From Gnetum montanum (Eukaryota > Streptophyta > Gnetopsida > Gnetales > Gnetaceae), in the NCBI GenBank assembly GCA_015680685.1, contig MNCI01033368.1:14372-73558 (forward strand): a DNA stretch of 59,187 nucleotides. Reading direction: 5' to 3'. The notes under the pieces were generated by a model. That model saw only the letters and a list, made by a program, of their open reading frames with translations. It had not been told where the DNA came from and ran no database searches. Below, in pieces: positions 34,061-45,660 of the stretch. The translations under genes were made by a program, and so were the position numbers. How positions within the stretch are numbered: the first letter of the stretch is position 1; each line of letters starts with the position of its first letter.

Positions 34061-35639
34061 GGGATTTATCAGTAGTCGATGGCAGGCGCAATGCGAGCAC
34101 TCTAGCTCATGAAGAAGATCCAGGGTGTTACGGTGGTCTTTGGTGTCCATGAAACTGGTCGCCTGCTAGATACCCTGCATGGCCAACTCTCACCTATTCT
34201 AGTCCATCGACGAGGCACCCCCATCAGGATGAAATCATGCCAAGGTTTGATAGATATGGTGCCTGAGCTTACCTCAGGAGCTCTCGCAACTGATGCCAAG
34301 GATGAGGTATGGGCACTGCCCCCCTGAAGCCATTGTCGAGCATTGTGTTCATAAGCCTGATCGAGCTACCATTTCTGCTCCTCCTCCTCCTCCTAAAGTC
34401 GCTCCTAATCCACTTGCTCACATTCTCTTTGGGCTGTGTCCACTTGAATCAGTTCTTCCCACACTTGGGTCTAGATTTCATCAATTAACTGGGCCCTAGA
34501 AACCTCAGCCATGAGCTCCTGTTACCTTACCCACTCCTAATCCTATTTAGAAAACTAGGCCTCTAGGTTGACCTGGGCTTGTGTAAGGGTCTCATGCCAT
34601 TTGGCCTCCCAGTCCCATCTTTCAGCCTCTTGCACCTCATCTACAGCTCTCTACGTAGCTTGCTGTAGCTCTTCATGCCAGTTCCTGTGGCTAGAAGTTT
34701 TTGGTGAGGGGGAAACTGGTCTGTCGAGTTAAGCAGGGTGGGGGTGGGGGGATGGTGCCATTACCATTGGGTCCATCCCTCCTATGTAAAGGTTGAAGCT
34801 AATAGGATCTAGCGGTTCCCTTAGCTGGGTGAGATCGAAGGGCCTAGGGGGCAGTAGCAGGGGGCTATCCAGGGGAGCCCACTGGAAGGGGAGGGGTAGA
34901 TAACGATGGTGTTGCTCCCCCTCTTCCCCCTACCATAGAGCAAGAATTAACCTAGAATGATGGCCACGTTGCTTGAGTAGGAGGGCCTCCAGAAAAAAGT
35001 GGGGGAGGTTGACCTACCAAACTAACTTTAGACAATGCAGAAATGCAAAATGTAGGCCCTAAAGCTTGGAGCCGTTGCTATACTAAACAAAAAATCTATC
35101 CACTAGATCTACTGCCAAGGCCCAAAGACAGGGCAAAGAAGATTGGGACACCTGTCGGCTTCTTGTATGTGGCACTGGCCCTTCAAAAAATAGTTTCACA
35201 TCCTGAAGACTGTAGGTAGATGGAAGGATGACCTCACTAGCATCCTAGGCCCCCAGATAGCTAGCAATTGAAGATTCTGTGACAAGAATCTCACACCCTT
35301 AGAAAAAGGTTTGATCGTTGGCCTAGTTAGAAAAGAAAGCGTCATCTGCCAAATCTGGGTCCTCGACCAGCTGCTGTAGAGGATCACACCAGCCACACTG
35401 TGCCACCATCTGCTAGAGTTCCTCATCATCTTGGAACATGGCACAGTCTGGCTCAAATGTTGGTGTGATTCCCATCACCGCCTTGATTTCTTTTCATGTG
35501 CAGAGAGCTTGGAGAACTAGCCCCCAGGGGGGCATGGGAAGCCATTCCTACAAGAAAATAGTGTGATTTCTTACTTTCCATGTTACCCATAAAAGTAGTG
35601 TGGCCCAAGAATCGTCAGTGAGATGCATCAGGGGGTCGC

Positions 35640-35835
35640 TGCCACTGTGAGCCACATGGCATGCATGCAAACATAATCATAAATGAAGTGCTGGACTATC
35701 TCACGTGTGGCACTATAGCTAGGACAGGTGTCATTTTGCATGATCTTGCATCAACATAGGAGATCCCGCACAAGTAGCGCATCCATCTGTATGAGCTAGA
35801 GGAAGATCTTAGTTTTCTTGGGCAGTCACCCCTAA
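35640..35835 (-). pseudogene. LINE zf-RVT domain
   Basis: The minus strand reads LPKKTKIFL, then LIQMDALLVRDLL, CKIMQNDTCPSYS, and later VQHFIYD and HAMWLTV, the pattern of the reverse-transcriptase zinc-binding domain that ends plant L1-like ORF2. A cysteine is changed to tyrosine in the CxxC pair, and stops flank it. Confidence 0.7.
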
Positions 35836-36499
35836 CAAATTTGTTGCCAGTTAATGACCTGGGGGTACTTGGCAGTCATCACGTTGCACGGCTCAAGACC
35901 CAACCACCCCTGGGACTGCATCACGTGTGCATGCTAGTAGAGTGCCTGCCAGGGCCTAGAATCTCGCATCCCCACCTCCTAACATTGATACTTCGCATTC
36001 ATGATGCGGATCCATTGGATCAATTCTCTGTGTAGGCACGTAAACCGAAGTACCAACTATTGCTATCCCAACATCAGTTCATCCTCGAAGGTCGTGATGC
36101 CCAAGCCCCATGTGTTATGGGGGCACGTGAATCTCTCCCAATTGACTAGGTGGATTTTGCCCCCCCTTTGCCCCCCCTCTAGATGAAGCTTCTCACTAGC
36201 ATGTTGATTTTATTGATGATGGTGCTGGGGGGGGGGGGGGATGGTAATGGCCACCACAAATCAAGGAATCGCCATGAGGATCCTTGTTGCCACAAGAAAT
36301 CTTCCTTTGTGGCTTAGGAAAGAATTTTCCTAGTGTCCCACTCTTCTCTCAACTTTTTCCATTAGAGGCCCCCATGAGATGTTCCGCTCCCATCAGTAGA
36401 GTGGAATGCCTAGGTAAGTGTCTTTGCCTATCTTGGGTAGGATATTCAGGATTTTCACCACCCAGCTTTTAACCTACTCATCAACATTAATGAAATAAG

Positions 36500-37552
36500 C
36501 TAAAGATTTGGTCTGATTAATCTCTAGCCCCAACTCAGCTGCCAGATGGGACAGAGCAATGTTGATGCATCGTGCTTGTGGGACTGCTGCCCGACTGAGT
36601 AGCATTGTATCATCTGCATAATTTTCAGCTCAACATGCCACCCCAGCAATGTCCAAACCATCCACTCAAAATGTGCTACAATAATTTTGCATTAAGTCCA
36701 TGGCGATGATGAAAAGAAGGGGCGAGAGAAGGTCCCCCTATCTCAGCCCCCTTCCTTGAGAGGAGAGACCCCACAACTGCCCTCCACATCAAAAGAGAAA
36801 TTGGTTGAAGATAGCATGTGAATGCATAGCTGGATTAATTGCTGGTCAAAACCTTTTAGTTGCATAATGGACTTTAGGGCCTCCCAGCCGAGTGTATCGT
36901 ATGCTTTGGTAATGTCCAGCTTGAGGCCTAGAAAAACCTAAACTCCAAAGTGAGTGAAGCACCTCCTACATGAGGAGAACCTAGTCCTAAAGGGTCTAGC
37001 CCTACACGAAGCCCACCTGGTTGGTCCCCACAAGCCTAGGCATAAGAGGCACAAGCCTATGCACCAGCAGTTTGGAGAAGACTCGAATGAGTACGTTGCA
37101 TACCCTAATAGGGTGGAAGTGTTTAAGGTGGTGTGTGTTTGATTGCTTCAGGATGCACATGATGTGGGAGCAGTTAAGTTGGTCCCCACAAGCCTGGGCA
37201 TAAGAGGCACAAGCCTATGCACTAGTAGTTTGGAGAAGACCTAAATGAGTACGTTGCATACCCTAATAGGGTAGAAGTGTTCAGGGCGGTGTGCATCTAA
37301 TTGCTTCAGGGTGCACACAATGTGGGAGAAGTTAAGTTCCCTCTGGACCTGCCTCCTGGCCAGCATGAGATTGAATGCATCTAGGATATTGGGTCCCACA
37401 ATATCCATGAATTTCTTAAAGAACTCAAGGCTCCAGCCATCAGGGCTAGATGCCTTTCTTCCCAACATGTTGTTGATAGTGGCCGTGAGTTCCTGCCATG
37501 AGAAAGGGGCCAACAGCCACATGTTGGCCCCCTCTTTCAGCACTTGTGCCAC
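36500..37552 (-). pseudogene. LINE reverse transcriptase domain
   Basis: Visible blocks on the minus strand are a fingers region with ELTATINNMLGRKASSPDGW (37490 down), LKLDITKAYDTLGWEAL (near 36925-36880), GLR-stop-GDLLSPLLF (near 36752-36715; the stop is TAG at the usual glutamine) and YADDTMLLSR (near 36625-36595). The catalytic Asp of the palm and the YADD pair are kept. A near-duplicate of about 150 bp (37000-37140 and 37180-37320) repeats the segment before the KAYD block. That duplication plus the TAG stop breaks the ORF. Confidence 0.85.
37000..37330. repeat. Tandem duplication of about 175 bp inside the LINE RT
   Basis: Two copies share cccacaagcctaggcataag, gcacaagcctatgcac, agtttggagaagac, gagtacgttgcataccctaa and gtgcacacaatgtgggag-type ends. 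The repeat disrupts the RT reading frame. Confidence 0.75.
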
Positions 37553-38099
37553 ATGGACTAAGATGGGTCTGATGGGACATTTGGCCTAGATCCTCCCCTA
37601 GTATTGCATCAGCTCGTTTGTGATTTTCTGTGGATCATCAATAGTCTCCCCATCTTGGTGCATAGATAGTGTGGTTGGCCCCCTCCATGTATCTTAGCCA
37701 TGGCAAAGAAAAATCTTGTTTGCCTATCCCCTTCCTGGATCCATATGATCTGGGAGTGTTGCCACCAGTATGTCTCCTCTTCCAAGTCAAGGGACTAAAG
37801 CTAATGTAACATGTGTTGTTCCTCCTTATGCAAGTCTTCCCCAGCTTCTTGCCAGACCTGGATCTAACAAAGCTATTCTGGGAGAGTCCTTTGACCCATC
37901 CTAAAGGAGAATTTATCTTCCACTAGGAGTGCTCGGATGGCCCATTTTAGACAAAGCAAGGCCTCCTTAAGGAATTTTTGGGGATCACCTTGGCTGGGTC
38001 GGTAATTAGCCCAAATTTCCTCCACCAATGGCCTCAAGCATGGATTAGATAACCAAGAGGCTTCGAAGCGGAAAGACTGTGGGGCCCAAGGCTTTTTCA

Positions 38100-38271
38100 G
38101 CCTAAGCAAACAAACTAGTGAGCGATGGTCTGAGGTGACCCTTTCCCACCCTGAAACATGTATGACAGAATGGAGGAGGAGGTTGGAGTTGATGCAGACC
38201 CGATCAATTCGGGAGAGGACACGGTTCTGGCCTTTCCTCTGATTGCTCCATGTGAACTGGCAGTTCTCAAT
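38100..38271 (-). pseudogene. LINE apurinic-type endonuclease, C-terminal part
   Basis: The minus strand reads FTWSNQRKG, then RIDRVCINSN and SDHRSLV, the conserved C-terminal blocks of L1-type endonucleases; the SDH histidine is a catalytic residue. The enzyme nicks target DNA to prime reverse transcription. The N-terminal part lies in the N gap. Confidence 0.85.
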
Positions 38272-38651
38272 NNNNNNNNNNNNNNNNNNNNNNNNNNNNN
38301 NNNNNNNNNNNNNNNNNNNNNNNNNNNNNNNNNNNNNNNNNNNNNNNNNNNNNNNNNNNNNNNNNNNNNNNNNNNNNNNNNNNNNNNNNNNNNNNNNNNN
38401 NNNNNNNNNNNNNNNNNNNNNNNNNNNNNNNNNNNNNNNNNNNNNNNNNNNNNNNNNNNNNNNNNNNNNNNNNNNNNNNNNNNNNNNNNNNNNNNNNNNN
38501 NNNNNNNNNNNNNNNNNNNNNNNNNNNNNNNNNNNNNNNNNNNNNNNNNNNNNNNNNNNNNNNNNNNNNNNNNNNNNNNNNNNNNNNNNNNNNNNNNNNN
38601 NNNNNNNNNNNNNNNNNNNNNNNNNNNNNNNNNNNNNNNNNNNNNNNNNNN
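38272..38651. other. Assembly gap, 380 N
   Basis: Run of unknown bases. It hides the 5' part of the minus-strand LINE and the far junction of its insertion. Confidence 1.
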
Positions 38652-38737
38652 CCTAGAGGGGAGGTTTTTAAGGGTTGGTTGTAAGGATGATATCTTGGAA
38701 AAACATCCCTAAAACCATTGGGCTTTTTCTTTAAAGT

Positions 38738-38830
38738 CACTCTCCAAGTTATGAGTTCAATTCCAAAGGGTAATACTGAGTTATAAAGTTCTAATTGGAC
38801 TATATATCTTAGGGGTAAATATTGTTAAAA
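38738..38830 (+). repeat. tRNA-derived SINE-like copy (3' part)
   Basis: Starts at ctccaagttatgagttcaat (B box) and continues with ctgagttataaagttctaat and actatatatcttaggggtaa, the tail also seen at 2900-2930 and, reversed, near 31925-31970. Confidence 0.6.
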
Positions 38831-38998
38831 TTATTTTGGGTTTGAATATTTCCCTAATTTTATGTATTTAAAATTTTTTAAATATTATTATTTTCTTTTT
38901 TGAGGTTTGACATGCTCCACCAATCCCGAACACCCCCACATCCACACCCCCACCCCCTCAATTTTATACTTAGACTAAGAAACATTAGTGATGAGCAA
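38831..38998. other. AT-rich DNA with a C-rich block
   Basis: No gene. A C-rich stretch (cacccccacatccacacccc) lies at 38932-38958. Confidence 0.4.
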
Positions 38999-39477
38999 CA
39001 AATACCCCTACACTCAACCATACAAATTATGAAGTGTTCACGTGTGATCCAATCAAATTCCATGGATTCTATGTCTTCTAGTACTCTAGTCTCTAGGAAG
39101 CAAACTTACCCTAATAGTCATTCATTGTCTTCCTAATTATACTTGTGATGTACATACAATTTATGTTTTTTATGTTTTACATTTTGAGTGCTTAAAATAA
39201 AGGATGAAAAGAATGAAGTAATTTAATTGCTAATTTAATCTAACTAACTACACCTAACTAATCCTAACATAAGCATCCATTTCCACTTGTTGTACACATC
39301 CTAAACACGTTTAACACTACTGGGTTATCAAACATTAAGCATTATTGGGATTACCAAGCACCAAGGATATGGTCGAAGTGGTCATACTTATGTGCTTAAT
39401 TAATCACTATTTAATCTAGCTTATTTTAACCTAATTAATTATTTAATTAATTAAAGCATAAAAGGAAATCCCAATGC
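38999..39477 (-). repeat. 3' LTR of B2, R/U5 part only
   Basis: In plus reading it starts tgatgagcaacaaataccccta and contains blocks shared with the other LTRs (ttgtacacatcctaaacacg, attgggattaccaagcac). It breaks near 39477 inside the R/U5 part; U3 and PPT are deleted. Confidence 0.8.
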
Positions 39478-41329
39478 AAGAATCATGCTCCATAGGACAT
39501 GATTCTCTGCAGGTAGCATCTCATTCTCTAGGCATGTTTGGACCAAGTCCTTTTGAACTAAATATGTCTTGGTCTCGGCCATGGACTAGTGAAAGATAGC
39601 CATCACCATCTCTGCCTCAACCTATTTAAGTCTATCCTAAAGCTAGTGAAAAGCTTCATCTCTTGTCAGTGTAGGGTTGAGAAGTGTAGGGTCAGCAAGA
39701 CAATCTCTTAGTTTGGAAACTTCTGTAGACAAGTGTTGGTTTTGTGCTTGAGCTGTTTCGAGTTGTCTTTCTAAAATGATGCACTTGCCCTTTGCTTCAA
39801 GTAGCTCCAACTAGGTTGCAGTGATATTATTCAAAAAATCAAAGATATCCAAAATTAGTTACCTGATTCCCACAAGTCAATGTAGCAACTCTTCATGCTA
39901 GGTTGTAGTCAATCTTCCGCTAATAGTTCATATAGACATCTGCACATCTTTGAGTGTAGAAACATTTGGTATAGGAACCGAAGGTGCATTCAAAGCTTTA
40001 ATGCTTTTGTTAACAACTGCTTCTACTACTGTCTCCTACCCTTGATGTTGCATCACGAATATAGTTGCCCCTTCACCCTCCTCCAAGCTCACCAAAAAGG
40101 TAGTGACATTCCCAAAGATTTGTAGAAATTTCTATTGTTGCGAGAGATATATCGTTATCTCTCAAGCACTAGGATTTAACCTTGTAGGTAGCTACATTCT
40201 TTGGGCAAATAATATTGGCCCACCTCTCTCCATTTAGCTTATTGTTTAAGCCACTTCATTAAGGTGACTCATTACAGGATGATATATAGATGGATCACCA
40301 CCACTAGTTCCTGCTTACTACTCTCGCTCATGCAAGAGATGCTCTCCGATTTCTTGAAAATGTTAAATGGCTTCATGAGCCTCTAGCATTGTTTCCTAAG
40401 TGGATGGTGGAGGTGGCAGCTACTACTCCTCTTTTTTTAATATAGTAGGGGCCTTATCCTTCATCATTTTAGACCAAGAGATGATGTGAATATGCGTAAG
40501 TATGTCATTGGCATAGCAGACTATCCCTACCATCTTACAAATTTTTTTGATCAGGCATGGAAACAACAAGAGTTTTCTTCCATGTTCATTCTTGTTGAAA
40601 CACTTCTCTATCTCTAGATAAATCAGCTATAGAAGGTTAACTAAGAGTTTTGCACTTAGAGTGACATAGGCACGACAAGAGAAGGTTGTCACCTTATTGA
40701 ATTGAGGTGGTAGATTACTATCTTGAAGTATATACACTTCGCTGATGTGAGTGTGCCAAACTCCTTGTGATCACCCATAACACCACTAGGTCCACTCCCT
40801 TTTTGCCTCAAGGTTTACTTGCATTGAGATTTTAGCCAAATGGATGCTAGAATCATGTAGGCCAAAAGCCTGCGCAATGGATTTTGCCTTTTTACTATTC
40901 CAAAAGAGATATGTCTCTCCCATGTACCACTTCCCATTAGTAGTGATGATTAGCCACATGGGAAAGCTTTGCAATTATGTCTTGACTTCTAGTGGAGCAT
41001 GTTCCAAGAATGGTTTGAAGTTCACTTCTTGGAGAACTAAGCATTGGACATCATGAGGTTTGATCATGTCTAGGCAAGCTTGTGTTAATGTGGCCTCAAG
41101 TCTTGGTTTGAGCCTTGGTGTCTTTCCTCTTTGAGAATGTTTAGTTACCCTCTTCTTCAAGAATTTGTCAAACAAATTCCACTTTGGGCTCCTCCTGAAG
41201 AGGCCCTATTACATGAGTTTCTATTGCCTACTCTTGAGCTTGTTCTTCCTAGTCCCTTCCAGTTCTAGGTATTTTGTCCTTTGGTTTTGATGATCCTCCT
41301 TCCTATAGGTGTTTTGATCTAAGTGCCAT
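39478..41329 (-). pseudogene. Second ORF of element B2, N-terminal two-thirds, decayed
   Basis: Starts at ATG 41329 right after the acceptor and aligns block by block with B1 7208 to about 9105: an MALRSKHL start, GKWYMGETYLFW near 40940-40905, EAKREWT near 40790 and coiled-coil-like Glu/Gln-rich sequence near 39500-39800. The frame at 41175-40786 is nearly continuous, interrupted by a TAA at a glutamine position. It ends at the deletion to the LTR. Two diverged copies keeping the same reading over 1.8 kb support a real protein in the ancestor. Confidence 0.6.
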
Positions 41330-41646
41330 CTATAATCACAACATGACCAAGGATTAGCACTTATTGTGTAACTTTGAAACATTGGAAATACCTTATCTCT
41401 TAGTTTTGTTACACTTGGCTAAGTTGTGATTATGGCTTGGTTGATTATGTTAATAATATTTTATTATTATTTTAATATTAATAAATAATTTTAGGTTTAC
41501 CGAAGTTTGTTGGAAAGGTTAAACTCTCAAAAATTGATGGTTTAATATTATTTTATTCATTAACCCTTTGAGAGAGTCAGAATGATTTTGAAAAATTTTT
41601 TGTCAAAAAATTTAAGGTTTGTGACCCCCACAACTAAGAGCTTACC
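41330..41646 (-). other. Putative 5'-UTR intron of the B2 second ORF
   Basis: Minus-strand donor caaag/gtaagc at 41646 and acceptor gattatag next to the ATG. Length is 317 bp, against 291 bp in B1. Confidence 0.55.
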
Positions 41647-41776
41647 TTTGGTAGCTACAGGATTGAAGAACGAAGTGATTTGGACAAATGGTGTGAAAGT
41701 TATGGACTTTGAAAAATTATAAAAACTCCCCTCTTTTTGTGAAGAAAATGACAAAAAATTTCAAAGTGTTAGATGG

Positions 41777-41880
41777 TATTTATAGAATTTTTAGGCTAAA
41801 TTAATGAGGCCTAGTCGATGAGGTTGAATTGTTGCTATTAACCAAGTTAACTAAGCCTAGTTGACGTAGTTGTTGGCCAC
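41777..41880 (-). promoter_or_regulatory. Putative internal promoter of the B2 second ORF
   Basis: TATAAATA on the minus strand at 41784-41777, preceded by atcgactaggcctcattaat and, further up, gtcaactaggcttagttaac. It matches the B1 array at 6682-6768 but with a better TATA box. Confidence 0.55.
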
Positions 41881-42109
41881 CATTGACTTGTGAAATTTCG
41901 AGAAATATACGGAGTTTTTGAAAGAAATTGGGTCAAATGACAGCCCAAAAACCCAAGAACATAATGAAATTAGTAAAAGAGGATTTCGAGATTCAAAAAA
42001 ATTGAGAAATGATGTGAGAACAAGATTTCATGAACAAAATGCCTTAAAGAGCACACAATTGGATGCACAATGGGGCACATGAAATATTTTGTTGCAACAA
42101 TGTCTAAGG

Positions 42110-42114
42110 GTAAG
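42110..42114. repeat. Target-site duplication, left copy
   Basis: gtaag, identical to 49221-49225. Confidence 0.9.
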
Positions 42115-42982
42115 TGATGAGTGGAGAGATACCCCTACACTCAACCATACGAATATGAGCGTAGCATGCACGATCCGGTCAAACTCCATAGACTAAGTAC
42201 CTACACGCCTCTTGGAACACTTAGGGTTAATTATTCGTTGTCTTCCCAGATTTACTTGTAGTTGTCACGGTGTATGGTTAAGCAAGTCTGAGGTATATGA
42301 TTTTTATAGTCTTTTATGTTTTATGTCTTCTATGCTAATGAGGTAAAGGGTTGATAAACTAATCACTAACTCTAACTAATGAACTAAGTCTAAATTACCT
42401 AGCGTCAGCATCCGTTCCCATTTACTGTACACACCCTAAACAGATGCAACTATGGCTACCACACACTAATTGTTGCTGGGATCACCACGTGTAACACACA
42501 TTCTCGAAGTGATCATACTGAGGCACTTAACTAGGAGGAAAGGGTTAAGAGAATCTAATCTATCCTAAGCATGATGAGCATCCGTTCCTTGATCATCCGT
42601 ACACATCCTTAAATGCTTGTAATCAAGTCATACTCATTCCGCGTTACTAGGAGATAAGGGTAAGAGAGAAAATAATAAATAACATGTAATAAAATCCTAT
42701 TCCATGCACTGCAAGGTTTATCCAGAAAGCTCATCTTTATTTCCGTACACAACTTGTGTTTAGGTACAATGTTGCTCGAATAAAGATCTGTTCACTTTGG
42801 GACTCCTACTGCGGGCACATGGAAAATATTCTATCTCTAGAGTGATCAATCTGCCAGAGTTTCCCTACTTTCTAGCCTAGGATGATGAAACAAGGGAGAG
42901 CTGCCTCTTATTTATAGATATGGTGGTGCACCGCGATATCGCATACAAGATATCACAGCCCATGTGATATTGCGTTCCATCA
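42115..42982 (-). repeat. 3' LTR of element A
   Basis: 868 bp, TGATGAGTGG...CCATCA in plus reading. By eye it is highly similar to 48350-49220, with scattered mostly transition differences. U3 near 42935-42971 has GATATC-type motifs at 42935, 42949 and 42966 (spacing 14 and 17), and a TATAAATA box on the minus strand lies near 42910. Confidence 0.95.
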
Positions 42983-42990
42983 TACCCCCA
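42983..42990 (-). other. Polypurine tract of element A
   Basis: taccccca in plus reading (tgggggta on the minus strand), adjacent to the 3' LTR. Confidence 0.8.
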
Positions 42991-44813
42991 TGACTAAATG
43001 AAAACTTTTCCTCGAGTTCATTACACTAATAATGGGAAGGTATGGGATTATTGACTCAATGGAAACTAATGGGATGACATGTGAACGAATCATCATTACA
43101 AGACACAACAAAACTGGTATTCATGACAACAAGGGTGAACACCTTATTACATTGACATCAGGCCTCATTTGGCAACTAAGAGAGAGAGAGAGAGAAAGAA
43201 TTTTTGTTGTTGCCAATGCCAAGATTTCACCTTTTTTTGTCCATCCGTAAGCACACCATCGATTTTGCTCCTTGCATAACTGCTTCTAGCACTACTCCAT
43301 TCCAAGAGTTCCTTCCAGATCCGGTCCATTGTTGCATGGTTGCCATATGCACACACAACACAGTCTTATATTAGCAAGGGTAGATGAATTTCAATGTGGG
43401 TAATACCTTGCTTCGGTGTAAGTCCATTGGCTGAGTTGTGGTATGACTAATACGGATATGGGAAAATATAAATTATGACTACTGAAGGTGTAGGGGTTAG
43501 GAGAAAATTGAAAAAATTGGGCCCCATAACCCCATGACTAATCATGAACCTCCGGTAGCGAGAGAATGGAGAAAAAATGAGAACAAGAAAGAGGAAGAAA
43601 AAGAGACAACTAAGACATCGATGAAATGGATGTCAAGATGGAAATGAATAAAATAAAATTAATTGCAAAATGTTAAGGAAAATAATTTAACTGGTGTACC
43701 AAATAGGAATGCCAGTGGGTCCTCCCCAAAGCAGGATCATGCCCTTAATGCCCTGACAAACCCACATTCAAAGAGTCTGTAGGCTCTGGGAATGTCCTTT
43801 GGAACAAGAGTTAAAGTCTTAACCGTAAGAATTTACCTAAAAGAAAACAATGTCTCTACTAAAATACACACTAATGATACAACCAACAATGAGGTGAACA
43901 ATGGAGAGAAGGGTGGAGAAAAGAGAATGGAATGGAATCCCAAGAACAAGGTTGTGAACAACCCCTTGTGTGTTTCATGATTAATGTGACTTGGCAAATC
44001 TCATTCCAACTTCGACCTTAAACCAACCACTTCCAGTGACTTCACATCAATGCACTTGACCAAACCATCCACTTGATTACCAAGAATGCTTCCTCCAAGA
44101 GCCACCACCATTTCGACAAAACAAATGAGAGAATGGGAAGCGAGAAGGGCCTTAGTTAGAGGGAACATGTTTTTTTTTTATTTTTGTTCCATAAGCAGTG
44201 CTTGTAGCCTAAGTTTATTTCTTTTAAGGGGTGTTCTTTGAATTCTCACTTTCTTTGTTTTCTTTTCTTTTCTTTTTATCTTTGTTTTGTGTTTTTATGC
44301 GTGAGAACCACACCATGCAAAGACTTCTTATTTTTATTGTCTCAGCTTCCCGATGATTGGGTAACATCGGAATGGCAAGAAAACTCAAAAAGAAAACATC
44401 CAAGCACCCAAGAGAATGGCCAACACAAATGCATCAAGTTTCCTTGAAGTCACACCCTTTTCAAACCTTGAGTCCTTCCTTAGTTTGAGAAGTACCCAGT
44501 CACCGATTCGTTAAAGTTCTTATTAGAAAGGGACCATACATTTCCAAGCCAAGAGAGACCATAGACTTTGGTGGATGGATGGATGAAGTGAACTCATTGC
44601 CTGCCATATCAGAAGAACATACCTTAGTATCAACATCATAACCTTAAGGTAAAAACCAAACATTAGCAATCAATAAGAAAATAGTTCATACCATCATGAA
44701 GAACACTTATTGCATGACGAACTTACATGGTGGATGACACACACACAAACACACACAAAAATTGGAAAAATATAATGATGTTGTAAAAAAAATAAGAAAA
44801 GTTAAAGAAATTT
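42991..44813 (-). other. 3' non-coding region of element A
   Basis: No intact gene. 43690-44700 matches the 3' region of B1 (5500-6420) on the other strand. 42991-43690 is specific to A and includes an (AG)n run at 43179-43195. The internal promoter and second ORF of B are absent here. Confidence 0.7.
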
Positions 44814-44917
44814 GTAAAACAAAAATGTGTAAAACAAAAACTTGTAAAACAAAAACATGTAAAAAAAAACTTGTAAAACAAAAATGTGTAAAACAAAAAT
44901 GTGTAAAAAAAAAAACT
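44814..44917 (-). repeat. 15-bp minisatellite, about seven units
   Basis: Units of gtaaaacaaaaatgt with variants (actt, acat endings) in head-to-tail order, following the conserved block that in B1 comes right after integrase. The Phe/Cys/Thr-rich ORFs on the minus strand are by-products of the 15-bp period. Confidence 0.85.
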
Positions 44918-45002
44918 AAAGAGAATTGAGGGCCTCCAATGATTAGCATAGGTGGCCATCTCCCTCATGACTGAATGGAAAGGGAGAGATCTGAAATAAT
45001 GA

Positions 45003-45660
45003 GCGCCTATTTGAATTTCGTAAAGGTGCCCAACTTCTCCCCATTGATGTTCTTAGATTAAGGAGTGGAAGTCAGTGATGCTCATATTCCAATGTGTCTA
45101 TGCCCTTGTTGTTAGCATGAGTGTCCTTAGTTTGTTTCGTGCATATTACTTTTCTCTTCCTAGTAGCTGTCAACCATGGGGTGTCTACGACTGGTGTGGT
45201 TGCTACATACAGGCATCTCTGAATTTGTATTTCTTGGGCACACTGATTACATGAAAGAGATGCGGAACATTCTTCCATGTCATCACCCTCTGAGTCACTG
45301 TATGTGATGCATGGAACCTTCTTCTTCTTGATCTTTCCATATATGTTTACCTTAGATATTTGCAAGGAAAGATCATGGATCCCTAGGTATGCATCTACTG
45401 TACTTAGTCATGGCCTTCCCATTATGATTGGGAAGCACCCTTCGTTGTTGTTGATTTTAATCACTAGGAAATCAACTGGGTATGACCACCCACACACAAT
45501 GGTAATGATTTCCTCCACCAATCCCAAGGAAATGATGATGGACTGGTCAACCAGCTCTAGTTGGATGTTGCTCTTCTTAAGTTGGGACAGGTTCCAGACT
45601 TGATACATTTCTTGTGATATTAAATTGACTCCAAAACCTGAGTCAAGAAGAGCCTAATGT
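45003..45660 (-). pseudogene. Aspartic protease and start of pol of element A, truncated
   Basis: The active-site triad Asp-Ser-Gly is at 45644-45636 within DSGFGVNLIS, and the later flap-side block IIMGRP is near 45420. Downstream blocks (KKKVPCITY, IQRCLYV) align with C 57660-57800. The coding similarity ends at the deletion junction near 45002. The protease would process Gag-Pol; here the frame is nearly continuous from 45660 to 45400, with one TGA after IIMGRP. Confidence 0.8.

Larger units (their letters stand above)
33751..38271 (-). mobile_element. Plant L1-like LINE, minus strand, 5' end in the assembly gap
   Basis: Domains in order on the minus strand are endonuclease C-terminus (38271-38100), RT (37552-36500) and zf-RVT (about 35835-35640). 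The tail reads ttctttccttctcag and ends in an A-run (T-run 33751-33760 on plus). It is more GC-rich than its surroundings, and the motifs need few frame changes, so it is younger than the neighbouring Athila-like and LINE remnants. It inserted into an older LINE (33545-33750). The 5' end is hidden by the N gap. Confidence 0.85.

Noticed and set aside
38158-38740. ORFs of 137-184 codons spanning the N run
   Set aside because: Mostly unknown residues; only the minus-strand endonuclease block before 38272 is real.
43179-43195. (AG)n run as a regulatory element
   Set aside because: Short simple repeat in the 3' region of element A; nothing suggests function.
44707-44968. Phe/Cys-rich ORFs resembling a membrane peptide
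   Set aside because: Translation of the 15-bp minisatellite whose period keeps frames open.
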